In this document: positions 22,477-33,100 of the stretch, in pieces
Numbering within the stretch: position 1 is the first letter of the stretch
Layout: every line of letters begins with the position of its first letter
From: Apophysomyces variabilis
Lineage: Eukaryota > Mucoromycota > Mucoromycetes > Mucorales > Mucoraceae
Direction of reading: 5' to 3'
Assembly (NCBI GenBank): GCA_002749535.1
Contig: MZZL01000376.1
Span: 620,001-684,000, forward strand
Length of the DNA stretch: 64,000 nucleotides
The notes under the pieces: generated by a model
Told to the model about the DNA's origin: nothing
The model's database searches: none
The model's input: the letters and a program-made list of their open reading frames with translations, nothing else
Program-made: the position numbers and the translations under genes

Positions 22477-25400
22477 CTAAAAGTCCCCGGAGGGACCAAC
22501 CGTATTCGTAACGGCGGTGTATTGATCTAATGAAGGCCGGGCAAACTCTCTTGGTCTTCCTTGCCCAGACCAAATTGACTCCGCAACCAAGAATAAATTT
22601 TTACTGGCCAAGACGTCTCGGTCCCATAACATCTTACAGTTTTTGCATACCAAGATGCTATGGTGAGAAACGCAATCGGCTGTAGTAAGCTTTTGTAGGG
22701 ACCTGCATCTGCAGCTATGGCACACCTAAACAACGTTTGTGAGCATTATATTACTATCAATCGCTCCAACTTACTTGCGAAGAAAGGTACCATCTATCGT
22801 GAGCACCAATAATTCTTCGCGCTTTTCCTTCCGTTTCGACGATCTCCATAGGATATTCACAACTCCCTATCGATGTCCTTTGTAATTGCATTGATTGTTG
22901 AACATCCCGTCCCCAAATACAATGAGTGGCACTTTCCTTTCAACAGTGAATTTCTTTTGCCTCCAGTGAGGTAAACGCTTGGTTTTGTTAAGCGTACTGC
23001 GCTCGGCAGATGTATTTGGCTGGGGAAGGCCATCAATTAGCTGTTAATTCCTGCAGGTAACGAACTGTCATGCAGATAAATACTAACCTTTGGTGTAACG
23101 GATTGCCAACTTCTGAATCTTTATTGACATGCTTCTTCCGACTTTTTCGCTTCTTTTTCCGGGATTTTCTGTTTGATCTCGTCCGTTTCCGTCTGCTACA
23201 GTTGTACTTTTTACCACCAAATGCTAGTATATTGACCATTTCCTCTCTTGCTCTTTGCACGCCTGGGATATCCTCGAAATCGAGCTTCAGCTTGATGCGG
23301 ACCATAAAACTGGAAAAGCATATCCATATTGCCGAATATGGATCGTAGATAACCGTCGTAGGCTTCGATATGCTCTGTTTTTCCAGAACTCCAATAAGGT
23401 TTCAATGTCTTGTATACCTTGCTGCTTTTTTTCCTTCTCCATTTTATTCTGTCTATTCGGCGAACCAATATACACATAGTATTCTTTGATTGAGCATCTC
23501 CTTATTTCATGAGGTTCTGATCCGCAGCCATAAGAAGCAGTAAAGACTTGATTGATGCCCGGATCAATCGCACATGGTGCAAAATTGTCATAGATATGGT
23601 TACCGTCAATGTCTTCAGAGAGGCTGACGTCCGTGACCACTGACTCAATCTTTCGTGCGCGAGCGAACTGGAAGTCAATCGCGTAGCCATCGGTGAAGAT
23701 AACGTTTTTGAAAGCGATTCGTTCACTGTTACCGAAATTTTGAAGCTGCTCCAGACTAACAAACATTTTTGAGAAATTTAGCTACAAATAATCATAGTAA
23801 ATACCTGTCAAATCCCAGCTTGTGGAAATCAAAAACTTGATAAAACTGGGCAAGCTAGTCTTCATAGTCTTTTCGGTGGCTGATGTTCGTTAACTGTTGA
23901 AGGGTCTTGGAATTAACGCAGATAAATCTCCAATGAGTTGAAGGAGACGGAGACAGAGACAGAGAAAATAATCGCGGTAGATCCTTAAAACTACCTTTTG
24001 CCTTTTCAGCTTCTTCGTTTCTTGGATCGTATTGTTCTTCTTGAGCGTTTTGTTTTTATTTGGCTTCTTCATGCTCTCGATTGTATTCGGTGAGTATATA
24101 TGCTAACACTGGAATGTAGCTGCCTGGAAAAGCAGATAGTTTTCCGCGTTTGTTTGCCATTCGGGCATTAGCGTCGCAAACTCGCCACAAATGGTTTCTA
24201 CAGCCTGATCAAAGTCCGAGACGGCAAGTTCATCTTCGAAAGGCCAGTGAGGATCACCTCTAGCAAGTAGTTCATAAATATAGTCTCCTGCAATGACTTT
24301 TGCATTTTTTTGGGATAAGCCCTATACATATATAGTTAGTTGAGAGGTATGCACTATGTATGCTTTCATCTTACAAGTATAAGCTTTGTAAATCGTCTCG
24401 AGATATAAAACTTTAGGCGACCTTCAAAGTTTTCAGCGACATTGTTGGAATATGTGGTGGCTAACGTGACACAGGCCGCGGAAAGGGCATCACTGTAACC
24501 GGAAAAATTCCTAACAGGATAAAGAGCATTTGGATGGTTATCCAAGAACGCTCTCCAGTGATCACGTAGTTCTTGAGGGAAATTGGGGTTGTAGTTGCTA
24601 ATATTGATGCCCATGATAAGCTGACACGCCGAATACCAGAAGTTTTGAGTATAAATATAAGAAGGCACCGGTCTATCACAGTTCGCAATAATGTACGAGT
24701 TGACAAGTAGCTGAGCACGGAAGATAACTTTCCTAAGGAATGCCGATAATCGAACGCTATTCTTCTGGAAAATCTCTCGAAATTCTTGACGCACCACAGA
24801 TGAAGTTGGTAACTTTCGAGTAAAAGTTTCGTAATGATTGTCGTTTAGTTTCTCCGCGATAACGCTCTTTTTCGTTTTGGAGGGTTTCCTGCAATTTTTA
24901 GAAAAAGATTTCGAATGATCGATACCGCCACGTTTTTTTGCCGCTGAAAACTCTGCCCCCTCTGTAACATTCAATTTTCTTTTTACTCCTACTTACACAG
25001 GAAGAGACATTATCAGAGACACCTTGCGGATTAAAAGCTGTATTAGCTTACCAGGTTTCTTTCCATGGCGCGCGTTCAATGGACATGCCTTGTATCTTTT
25101 ATTTGGATGACCATTCTGCCTGCAGTCTTTGCAGAAGACTGAACATGATATGTGTGCAATGATAAATAAGGCTATTGGTCAAGAAAAACCTGTCCCTTCT
25201 GTAAGACTCACCTTCTTCTCGTTTTAAGCGTTCTGCTTCTTGTTGGAAATATTTTCTGATTTTGCAAAGGCAGACGATATCTTGCCAGTTCCATTCATAG
25301 GAACGCGGAATCAAAGCTGTCAGTCTTGAGCAGCACCACTCAAAAACGGCTTGAAGCATAATGAGAAAAGACAACGCAAAAGAGATGTGATAGAATGTTC

Positions 25401-25482
25401 TTGTTACTTCTGTTGTCTCTTTTAAGGTACGACGGTAATCCGAAACCGTCACATGCGTAATTGGACAACTTTTGCTCTTCAC
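22477..25482 (-). pseudogene. Decayed Fanzor (eukaryotic TnpB-like RNA-guided nuclease) gene
   Basis: Ordered fragments in several frames: an N-terminus ITHVTVSDYRRTLKETTEVT (near 25470); a CCHC-like cluster FCKDCRQNGHPNKRYKACPL; a long helical part (24974-24366, with SYIIANCDRPVPSYIY); SYIPVLAYILTEYNREHEE; RuvC-I CAIDPGINQVFTASYG with its Asp (near 23560); EEMVNILAFGGKKYNC; VPLIVFGDGMF; LLVLTIDGTFLRK; then a zinc ribbon VCHSCRCRSLQ ... ILVCKNCKMLWDRDVLASKN, with the RuvC-III Asp. At least three frame changes and two stops (for example after YNREHEEAK, and in the GHR*GV region) interrupt it. The RuvC-II Glu expected in the TIDE-type motif is Gly here. RuvC I/III plus the CX2C...CX2C ribbon define TnpB/Fanzor proteins. 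Family call fairly firm; the copy is dead. Confidence 0.75.
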
Positions 25483-26978
25483 TTATTAATGACGGTGTAT
25501 CCAGACTATAACTTCGTCGTCTTTACGTGGGAACAACTTTTTCCATTATGCCATTCGATGATCTATTCTTCGACATTCATAAATAAGACCTTCGAAAGTT
25601 TAAGACCGACTTTTTCATTTTTCTAACAAAACAAATTCTATTAAATCTTTTAAGCTGGTAGGTTGGACAACTTTTTTTTAAACAGAGACGCATCATGCTT
25701 GAAACAAGAATGTCAAATTAAGCTTCAGGGTCTACGCTGAGCTACTGATTCAAGGTTATCAAAACCATACAAGCCCCGCTAAACAGGACTTTTAAGATGT
25801 GTAGGCCTAACCGGTTTTCCGAAATTGTAAGTTACAACCCGATATCACATACTTGACAGGTGAGTCGTGCCAAATGTCGCGTATGTGTAAATTATACAGT
25901 ATACTGCTATATTCTACGATACTCATGTTTCTGTCAAAGAAGATTACAATATCTAATTCTGAAATGCATACAAAGACACTTGTAGGTCAAGGAGATAAAT
26001 CTTTATGTCAAACCTTTGTTTTTGGCCTCCTATACTATTTGAAGCTTTTCTGTTTTCCTTAAATCATGAAAAAAGCAAAGGTGAATAGACTAATAAACTG
26101 ATGGAAATGAAAAGGGCAAATAGGAGGTCTATGGAAATGTGTAATACGGAATCAGTCATTGATGATAACCATTGAAGGAAAAACCAAGGGAAAGTGGACG
26201 TAAGGAAGAGAATATTATATTCATGCTTGTCAAAACAAGTATCATCTCTGACTGGACTCGAACTAGGTTTTGCCTTTGACAACGTTTTGTTTCGCACTCG
26301 ATTCACACGTGCCTATAATGCGGATTTCCACAGCTTTGCCAAACTTCGTCCATTACACAGGTGGTGACGATAGATTCAAACGAAAACAATATAACTATCA
26401 AAGCTAGAGAAAGAGAACACGAAGGTGCAGTATGTGATGCCTCGTGTCACCAATCAGAATGCATTAGTGTGTATGAGATCAGAATGAATTCATCTAGAGA
26501 TAATACAGGTATGATGTGTCATTACGGTCATCGTCTGCTCAACGAAGGGCTATTGATACAATTCTTTGTACACTCATTGTTAACTTTACCACTAAAACAT
26601 GTATTCATCATTGTTTTGTTAGAAAGAACAATCAAACTTTCTTTGATATGCATTCTGGATCACACTTTATAAACAAAGCAGGGTCATGCTTAGTGGACAT
26701 TTTTAAGTCTCATTTTCTAATTTTCTATCACTTATTCTTGTGATCACTAACTACACTATGAATAACGTTCCTGGACAAGAAGTGCTACTCTCATTTATCC
26801 AGCGTAACAGGGCAGCTATGGATGAGACCTCACGTATTGAGGAAGCTGATATGGTAGAATGGTCAAAAGTTCCGTGATCATTTTGTTCGTGACAAAATCA
26901 GCAGGATATTGACAACAAGGATCAGATCGTTGGGGAACCATGGCTTGCTTTAAATATCACGTAAGCCTCTATGGTATG
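25483..26978. other. Intergenic between Fanzor relic and solo LTR
   Basis: No intact gene. A plus-strand frame starting near 26758 (MNNVPGQEVLLSFIQRNRAA) stops after 39 codons and may be the worn start of a repeated-family gene, but I cannot support that further. A B-box-like GTTCGAGTCC on the minus strand near 26260 has no tRNA fold around it. Confidence 0.4.
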
Positions 26979-27149
26979 TGTTATAGACTTTAGCCGGAAG
27001 TAGAAAGTAGAAGTAGAATTGAAAGCCAGCTATTTAATTAGTCCGTGCTTAGAAAAATAAAGAACTCTTTTTCAGCTATATCTATCTTAGACCCTGGAGT
27101 TGTAGCTCTATTGTTCTCTACTACAATCCTAATATAGTAGTCAGTAACA
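26979..27149. mobile_element. Solo LTR of a retrotransposon, 171 bp, with 5-bp target duplication
   Basis: Begins TGTTATAGAC and ends GTCAGTAACA, i.e. TG...CA with the short inverted ends TGTTA/TAACA. The flanking five bases are GTATG on the left (26974-26978) and GTATG on the right (27150-27154), an exact target duplication. The size fits short fungal LTRs. There is no internal retrotransposon sequence, so it is the product of LTR-LTR recombination. Confidence 0.85.
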
Positions 27150-27524
27150 GTATGCCCTGACATAATACTCAGTAATTCAAACTGTCGGCGTTTATAATTA
27201 TCAATGATTTTCTTTTCGTTGCTAGGGTAAATGATATGTTTAATAAAGTTGGACCTTTACTTATTGTATTTGCATATATCATACAAGTGTCTGGAGTTTT
27301 GCATGAAACAAACAGAATCGGCTACATTACTTTTGCTGATATTTTCGCGTATCCTCAACTGATGTATAAAAATAAGAACAGAAAAATAAGCGAGGCTCTG
27401 ATTATCTTTATTTCATAACTAATTGCTCTCTTTAAATATCTTAGACAGTGCGTGCGGGTAAAAGCGGGTTGGGGTAGTTACTAGTATCTTTTGTGTCCGC
27501 TGGTGTCTCAGCAACAGATGAATA
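27150..27524. other. Spacer between solo LTR and Tc1 element
   Basis: A plus-strand frame at 27236-27418 has no family match. No other structure seen. Confidence 0.4.
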
Positions 27525-29167
27525 CTGGTTTTTTCAAAGTTTTTGAAGATTCCGCCCAAAATTGTGTTTAAAGCTGCGGAGAAGGAATTTTTATAAATTG
27601 GTCCAATGAAATTCTGAATAAAAGCGAACACTTATTTCGGAGTCAGATATTTGAAGATATGTTTATTATAAATTCTTTTGCTCTGCCAAGCAACGAGGAA
27701 AGAACGAAATTGAATGTCTGATCCATCCTTCACAATCCTTCTTTCGAACTTCCTTGCATGCTTCAACAATCCTAGGAGTCAAGTGATCACTTTCACTCAA
27801 TGGATGCCTTTTTATTGCACCTTTAACTTTGGACCAGAACTCCTCGATTGGGTTAAGAAATGGTGAATACTGCGGTAATCGAAGAAGCTTGTGACCTCTT
27901 GCCTTAATTTCCTCTGCTATACCATCAGACGAGTGAATTGGAGCATTATCAATAACGATGTTAAAGTTACGTAGGTTGTTTCTGTCAAGCACATCCAACA
28001 CATTTCTTACAAAGACCGCAAAATCATCGGCCCAAGTTCCACGGTGTGTTTCAATCTTTTCTTTGCCATTTGCTTTTCTTTTCTTTCGGTGATAAACACC
28101 TGGCAAACGCAAAAGTATATCAATCACTCCAGCGGAAGAAATGGCACCTAGAATAGTGATTGATATGCCCCGTTGGGTTGGAATGATGACTTTTGCTGGC
28201 TCCCCTTTTCTTAACCTCGCGTAGTTTCGCATAATGTGCATATTAAAGCCAGATTCGTCAAGGAAAACACAGTTTGTAGTGTACTCGATTGAACCATCTT
28301 TCATGATCATTTCTACCCATTTTTTCCTTTCCTTAATAATTTCTTCGCTGTTTCGTTTAGCTGGTAACTTCTCTGCTCTTTTCAGCGTAAAGTTGCATTC
28401 GCTAATGACATGCCTGTGCACAGTGGGGATACTGACGCTTAGACCTTCAAAAGCAGCGCATAAATCATTTCTAGCGTCTTCCAAGACAGCAAATGGCTTA
28501 TCGTCAAAGTATGCTGTCAGAAACTTAGTGTGCTCCTCATTCAGCTTAGTAGGTCTTCCATGTTTCTTTCTCTCTTTCCGTTCAATGCCAGGCAAAGCTT
28601 TGTCAGGGTCTTCTTCGTATTGCTTAACAAAATTGTATGCGGCACTGTATTTAATTCCAGCCTTTCTGGCAGCCTCAGCAATGGTTGAGCCGGTTTCAAT
28701 CCTGCAATGGATTAACTTCGCGATTTGGTCTGCCGAGTACTTGCTATTTGTCCTCTTTTGACGTTTTATGACCTTTATAAGTGGGTTTTCTTCTTTTGCT
28801 TCTTCCGAAAAGCAATCCTCATCAGGAACACGTTCTTCATCTATGTTCATTTGATAAACAGTAACTAAATTCACTTGGGCGTCATCAACGACCATGTTCT
28901 GCGCTAAATCAGTTTCCTCATCAGAGTATTGTCGCATTTCAATGTCTTGCTCAACAAGATGCTCGTTTAATATTCCGTAGTTAGTGCTATAAGGACCCAT
29001 TGCTTTTTAAGTTTGGTGCGCTACGCCCTGAACAGAAAAAATGAAAATTTGTTCGAAATATCAGTAACACGATTGTCAGAATTTCATTGGATGGTTTTTC
29101 AAGCTTTCGCTCTCCGAAGCTTCAAACAATTTTGGGCGGAATCTACAAAGAGTTTTGAAAAAACCAA
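27525..29167 (-). mobile_element. Complete Tc1/mariner element with about 60-bp terminal inverted repeats
   Basis: The left end CTGGTTTTTTCAAAGTTTTT and the reverse complement of the right end, TTGGTTTTTTCAAAACTCTT, continue inward with the shared AGATTCCGCCCAAAATTG and CGGAG. Both ends are flanked by TA (27523-27524 and 29168-29169), the target used by this superfamily. Total length 1643 bp, encoding one intact transposase on the minus strand. Confidence 0.93.
27666..29000 (-). CDS. Tc1/mariner (IS630-like) transposase, DD34E
   Basis: Intronless, 444 residues, uninterrupted. A helix-turn-helix region follows the acidic N-terminus: YSADQIAKLIHCRIETGSTI then AEAARKAGIKYSAAYNFV, and a second one including GRPTKLNEEHTKFL. 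The DDE catalytic domain shows NCVFLDESGFNMHI (first Asp), FNIVIDNAPIHSSDG (second Asp) and LPQYSPFLNPIEEFWSKVKG (Glu). The second Asp and the Glu are separated by 34 residues. All catalytic residues are present and the terminal repeats are intact, so mobility is plausible. The N-terminal acidic stretch of about 90 residues is longer than in classical Tc1. Confidence 0.93.
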   Translation of the reverse strand: MGPYSTNYGILNEHLVEQDIEMRQYSDEETDLAQNMVVDDAQVNLVTVYQMNIDEERVPDEDCFSEEAKEENPLIKVIKRQKRTNSKYSADQIAKLIHCRIETGSTIAEAARKAGIKYSAAYNFVKQYEEDPDKALPGIERKERKKHGRPTKLNEEHTKFLTAYFDDKPFAVLEDARNDLCAAFEGLSVSIPTVHRHVISECNFTLKRAEKLPAKRNSEEIIKERKKWVEMIMKDGSIEYTTNCVFLDESGFNMHIMRNYARLRKGEPAKVIIPTQRGISITILGAISSAGVIDILLRLPGVYHRKKRKANGKEKIETHRGTWADDFAVFVRNVLDVLDRNNLRNFNIVIDNAPIHSSDGIAEEIKARGHKLLRLPQYSPFLNPIEEFWSKVKGAIKRHPLSESDHLTPRIVEACKEVRKKDCEGWIRHSISFFPRCLAEQKNL

Positions 29168-30143
29168 TAGCGAAGTATTCGCGTGAAATAGGATAAAGCC
29201 TTTTTTGTTGTATATGATCACCCGGGAATGCATGCAATTGTGTTTCTTACCAAGGTCTCAAACTCATAAATAAAGCACCCCAAAGCCATGTTAATTGCAA
29301 ATATGGAATGAAGTACTTCGTGGCATTGAATGGTATACTATGTGATATAGTGCTCACTAAGGAGCAAAGCTGCACATAGTATCCTAAAAGAGACGCAAAA
29401 TAATCGTACAAAGCCCATAATATCAATTACCAAAGACGTGCGGATATCCCAAGGTATTAGTTACTATAAAGCTTGAACTATAGTGACTTTCAGACTCCCT
29501 TCAATAAGCATTCCAGTAACAGTGATGTGCAAGCCATTCATTGTGTATTGAATCGATCTGTCTATTGTGTCTTTCATTGGGTTTCTAAACTTATAGAGTT
29601 GGATCAATGTGTCATTTAGAGTTTTTTCAAGGTTTGACCTGCACACTACCGTCGGAACTATATTATTATGACGATCATCCATCTAAAGCTGAAGTTCAAC
29701 CGAGGAAATATCTGAATTCTTTGAAGATAATCAGGGCAATTGATCAATTGAAAGGAACGTTAATAACAAAAAGCAAAAAGAACGAATGCGTAAAGCGCTT
29801 TGTTATAGAGTTTAAACATTTTTAAGGAATATGTATAGATGAGAGATGTGGCGATTGCAGTATCGGAATTTTCATTTCTTGAAGATCCCTAAAATTCCTG
29901 GTATCCAAACATGTCAAATTGAATTTGATCAAGACAGCTTCTTCTTCTTCTTGCTGAACAATAAAGAGAACCGTCTGTCCAAAATCCCTCAATCGCAAAA
30001 TAAATTGTTCACAAGCTGTATAGGGTGAAATTGCACCAAGAATGGTATTTGGGCTTAGACGGGCTGAAGTCTTATTTAGTTAGCGTGAAAAAAGAAAGAC
30101 AAGAAAGACAAGAAAGCGTTGTTCGTCGTGTCTTCTCATCGTC
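29168..30143. other. Intergenic between Tc1 element and MACPF-like gene
   Basis: No convincing gene. A minus-strand frame at 29464-29682 (includes VVCRSNLEKTLNDTLIQLYK) reads like a fragment of a larger protein, possibly another repeat-family relic. The right edge must contain the promoter of the gene starting at 30144. Confidence 0.4.
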
Positions 30144-33100
30144 ATGGGTCAGCAACAGTCAACCTCCGAGAAAAGTAGCGCTTCCGTAAGAAAAGCGATG
30201 GTCAGCACACGCATCTTAATGACACTGTCACTTCCGACGTTTAAAGAATGGTTTGAGCATTCTCAAAGAATGGATACACGGTGTTTATGCCGACGGCACA
30301 CCTGCTGAAGCCGAAGCTGTTGAAGTAGCCAACAGCGGCGAGATCTACCTTTACCCTCAGAGTGATCTGGACGTGCCACGTAGAAATCGCACATGGCAAA
30401 AGTTGCTTGTGGAAAGTGCTACAGAGTACGATGCTTCGGCGCTCACTTTGCCAGGAACAGCAGCTTATCGTTACTTTGCATGCAAGGCTCTTGAAAATAT
30501 TCGTGCGAAAACTGTCCATCAAATGCAAGCTGTAAATATACCTCGAAGATATGTCAGTAAACCTTGTTTAAATCGCAAAACGCTAGTAGTGATTAACACC
30601 ATCATCGTCAGGTTTTCTTCCCGTCAGGGGTATTTAAACCAACCGAAGCCTTTAAACAAGCAATTCGCGATGCATTAGAAGGCGATACCGACAATGATAA
30701 ATTGAATAATCTAGAAAAAGTGTTTCAATCGTTCGGTCATTATTATCCATCTTTAATTGCAATTGGTAAGACAATGAGACGCGATGAATTGATTGAATCG
30801 ATCGACATGTTGACCTTATTTCTATTTTTTAAGGAGGTAAATTCAAATACAAATCCGATTGCGATTCCTTAGATGCCCCGAAGAAGATCATCGAAAGTGT
30901 GTTACATAAGAACTTACCGTGGGAAGCGTTTGGTATGATCTGCGTAAAAAGAGATAGAAGATCTATCCGGTGTAGTTAACTCGTCTAAATTTGCTGTTGC
31001 AGGTGGCAATACCAGCCTTCTTGATGGCTACTACCCTGATATTGATGGATGGGTTGAGAGCACAATAAACCAACCAAGTCTAGTTCTAATTGGTGATGTC
31101 GGTCCATGTTACGAACTGTTTGAAGACAACATTAGTGCAGAAATCCAACGCATATACAGAGCCTGTTATGATAATCAGGCAATCTCTATGAAATCCCCGC
31201 ATAAAGCAGATGACACAGCGGCAGATGCGCTTGTTTTGTCTTCCAGACAGGAAGCAAAAGTTGGTGTTGTAAGAGGGGTGCATTTTGATGGATTACTTTC
31301 GGAAAAGGATGCAGTTGAATGGATCGACGAGGAATATATCGGTGATTTGATGAGACCAACGGTTGTTCAAGGGGAGCCTCGTATTGAATGCTTGGTGCGT
31401 CGAACGGATCTGTCGATCAGTCTAAATACACATACCTTTCTACCAGACAACTTTCCAGAGGTGATAGATCAAGTGCCTGGTTTTGCAGATGCTGCAATGG
31501 GTTATTATATCAACAAAAACAGGGCACGGCTGCAATCGGAAACGAAACGACAAAGATATTTCGTTATGTATGTGTCATACAAGGAGGTGAGTAAGAAATA
31601 GAAAAGACTATGCGGAAAGGGGAATGTTTTGCCTACGCAGCCAAATTGGAGAGAAAAAAAATTCATGGCGACAGAGGAAGCATAATGCAATCCGAATTAT
31701 CTCATTGTAAGATAGCTGTATGTTAATTACATGGTATGGACATGTCTTTTAACAGTTATCTGTCGCAGGAGTGATGAGCGACTAGTAATTGCCAATGAAT
31801 GATCGATTTGAAAGCGCATAAACCCTTGCTTTTCGTTGTGCTTATTGTACAATCTAACGTGAAATATTAGTTGATTTTCGATCCAAAGCACATCAAGCCA
31901 ACGGACGACTTAAAATTAGCAGTGGCTAAGGCGCTCAATAAGGAAGATGATGAAGAAAAGTACAATGAGCTGGAGAATGTTTTTAGTCGTTTCGGATATT
32001 ATTACCCGTCCTCAATTTTACTAGGTAGGAGCATATTCGCGCTCCATAACAGAGTATTTATCCATATGTATATCTAGGCGGACGGATTGCGTATGAAACT
32101 AGATTTTGTCACCCAACAGGCGATTCGTTGTCAAGAAGCGATATAGAAGACCTCGAAGTCTTGCTGTATATACATCACATGGTGACCGGAGTTGACACCG
32201 TCGGTAAGAATAGCTATGAAGGTCCCAAGAAAGCATGATCCGATCATATAACGCGTTTTAAAATCGTACCAGGAGGCAGTTCTACGTCTGGAGGATATCA
32301 AGGTTGGATCGATTCTGTTCAAAATAATCAAAAACGTATTCGGTACAAGTCGCTGAGGCCAATGTATGAGCTGCTAGACCAGGAACAACGTGTCCAAGTG
32401 CTGCGGCTCTATGATCGCAAAAGACATTGCACTGATTATTTTTTTGAGCTCCCGCGTGCAGTACATTTTGATGGAGCAATTGCCGAGGAACAAGCCATTG
32501 AGCTTTCCGAAGACACAATTGTCTCCAGGCTGACTATGTTACGGAATTACTCGAATCATCCTAATATAGAGATTATCAGGCGGTATGGGAAGAGTTTCGA
32601 ACACGTTGAGAAATATTCATCCTTGGATATTGAGTCGGGACAAGACTTTCCTGGAAGTCTCGGCTTTACGTTGGGGGCAAAAGGCGCATATAAAGAACGC
32701 ATCGGTGATTATAAAGATGAAGATATAAGCACGGAGGCTCCATACGACATAGCTTACGTAACTTACAAAGAGGTTCGTCGTACATGCTTATGGCGGCTAT
32801 AGCGGCAAGAAGCAATTTACGCGTCAATCATTAGATATACCTTCCGGATAAATTTATTCGAGCAACAAGCCAGTTTAAGGATGAGATCAGCAAAGCATTG
32901 CAAGTCGGTAAATCAGACTACGATACATACTACGCATTACAGGACGTTTTTCAACGGTTTGGGTACTACTACCCTACGCAAGTGAATATTGGTAACAGCT
33001 GGATCTGTAAAACAATTATTAGAGTTTTGCTCATGAGTTCGGTGTAGGCGCTAGATTGATAGCTAGGATCCCGCACGACGGACACGGATACCAACAGGAA

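Noticed and set aside
26230..26310. Possible tRNA on the minus strand
   Set aside because: Only a B-box-like GTTCGAGTCC; no acceptor, D or anticodon arm can be folded.
28234..28761. Plus-strand 175-codon frame
   Set aside because: Antisense to the Tc1 transposase.
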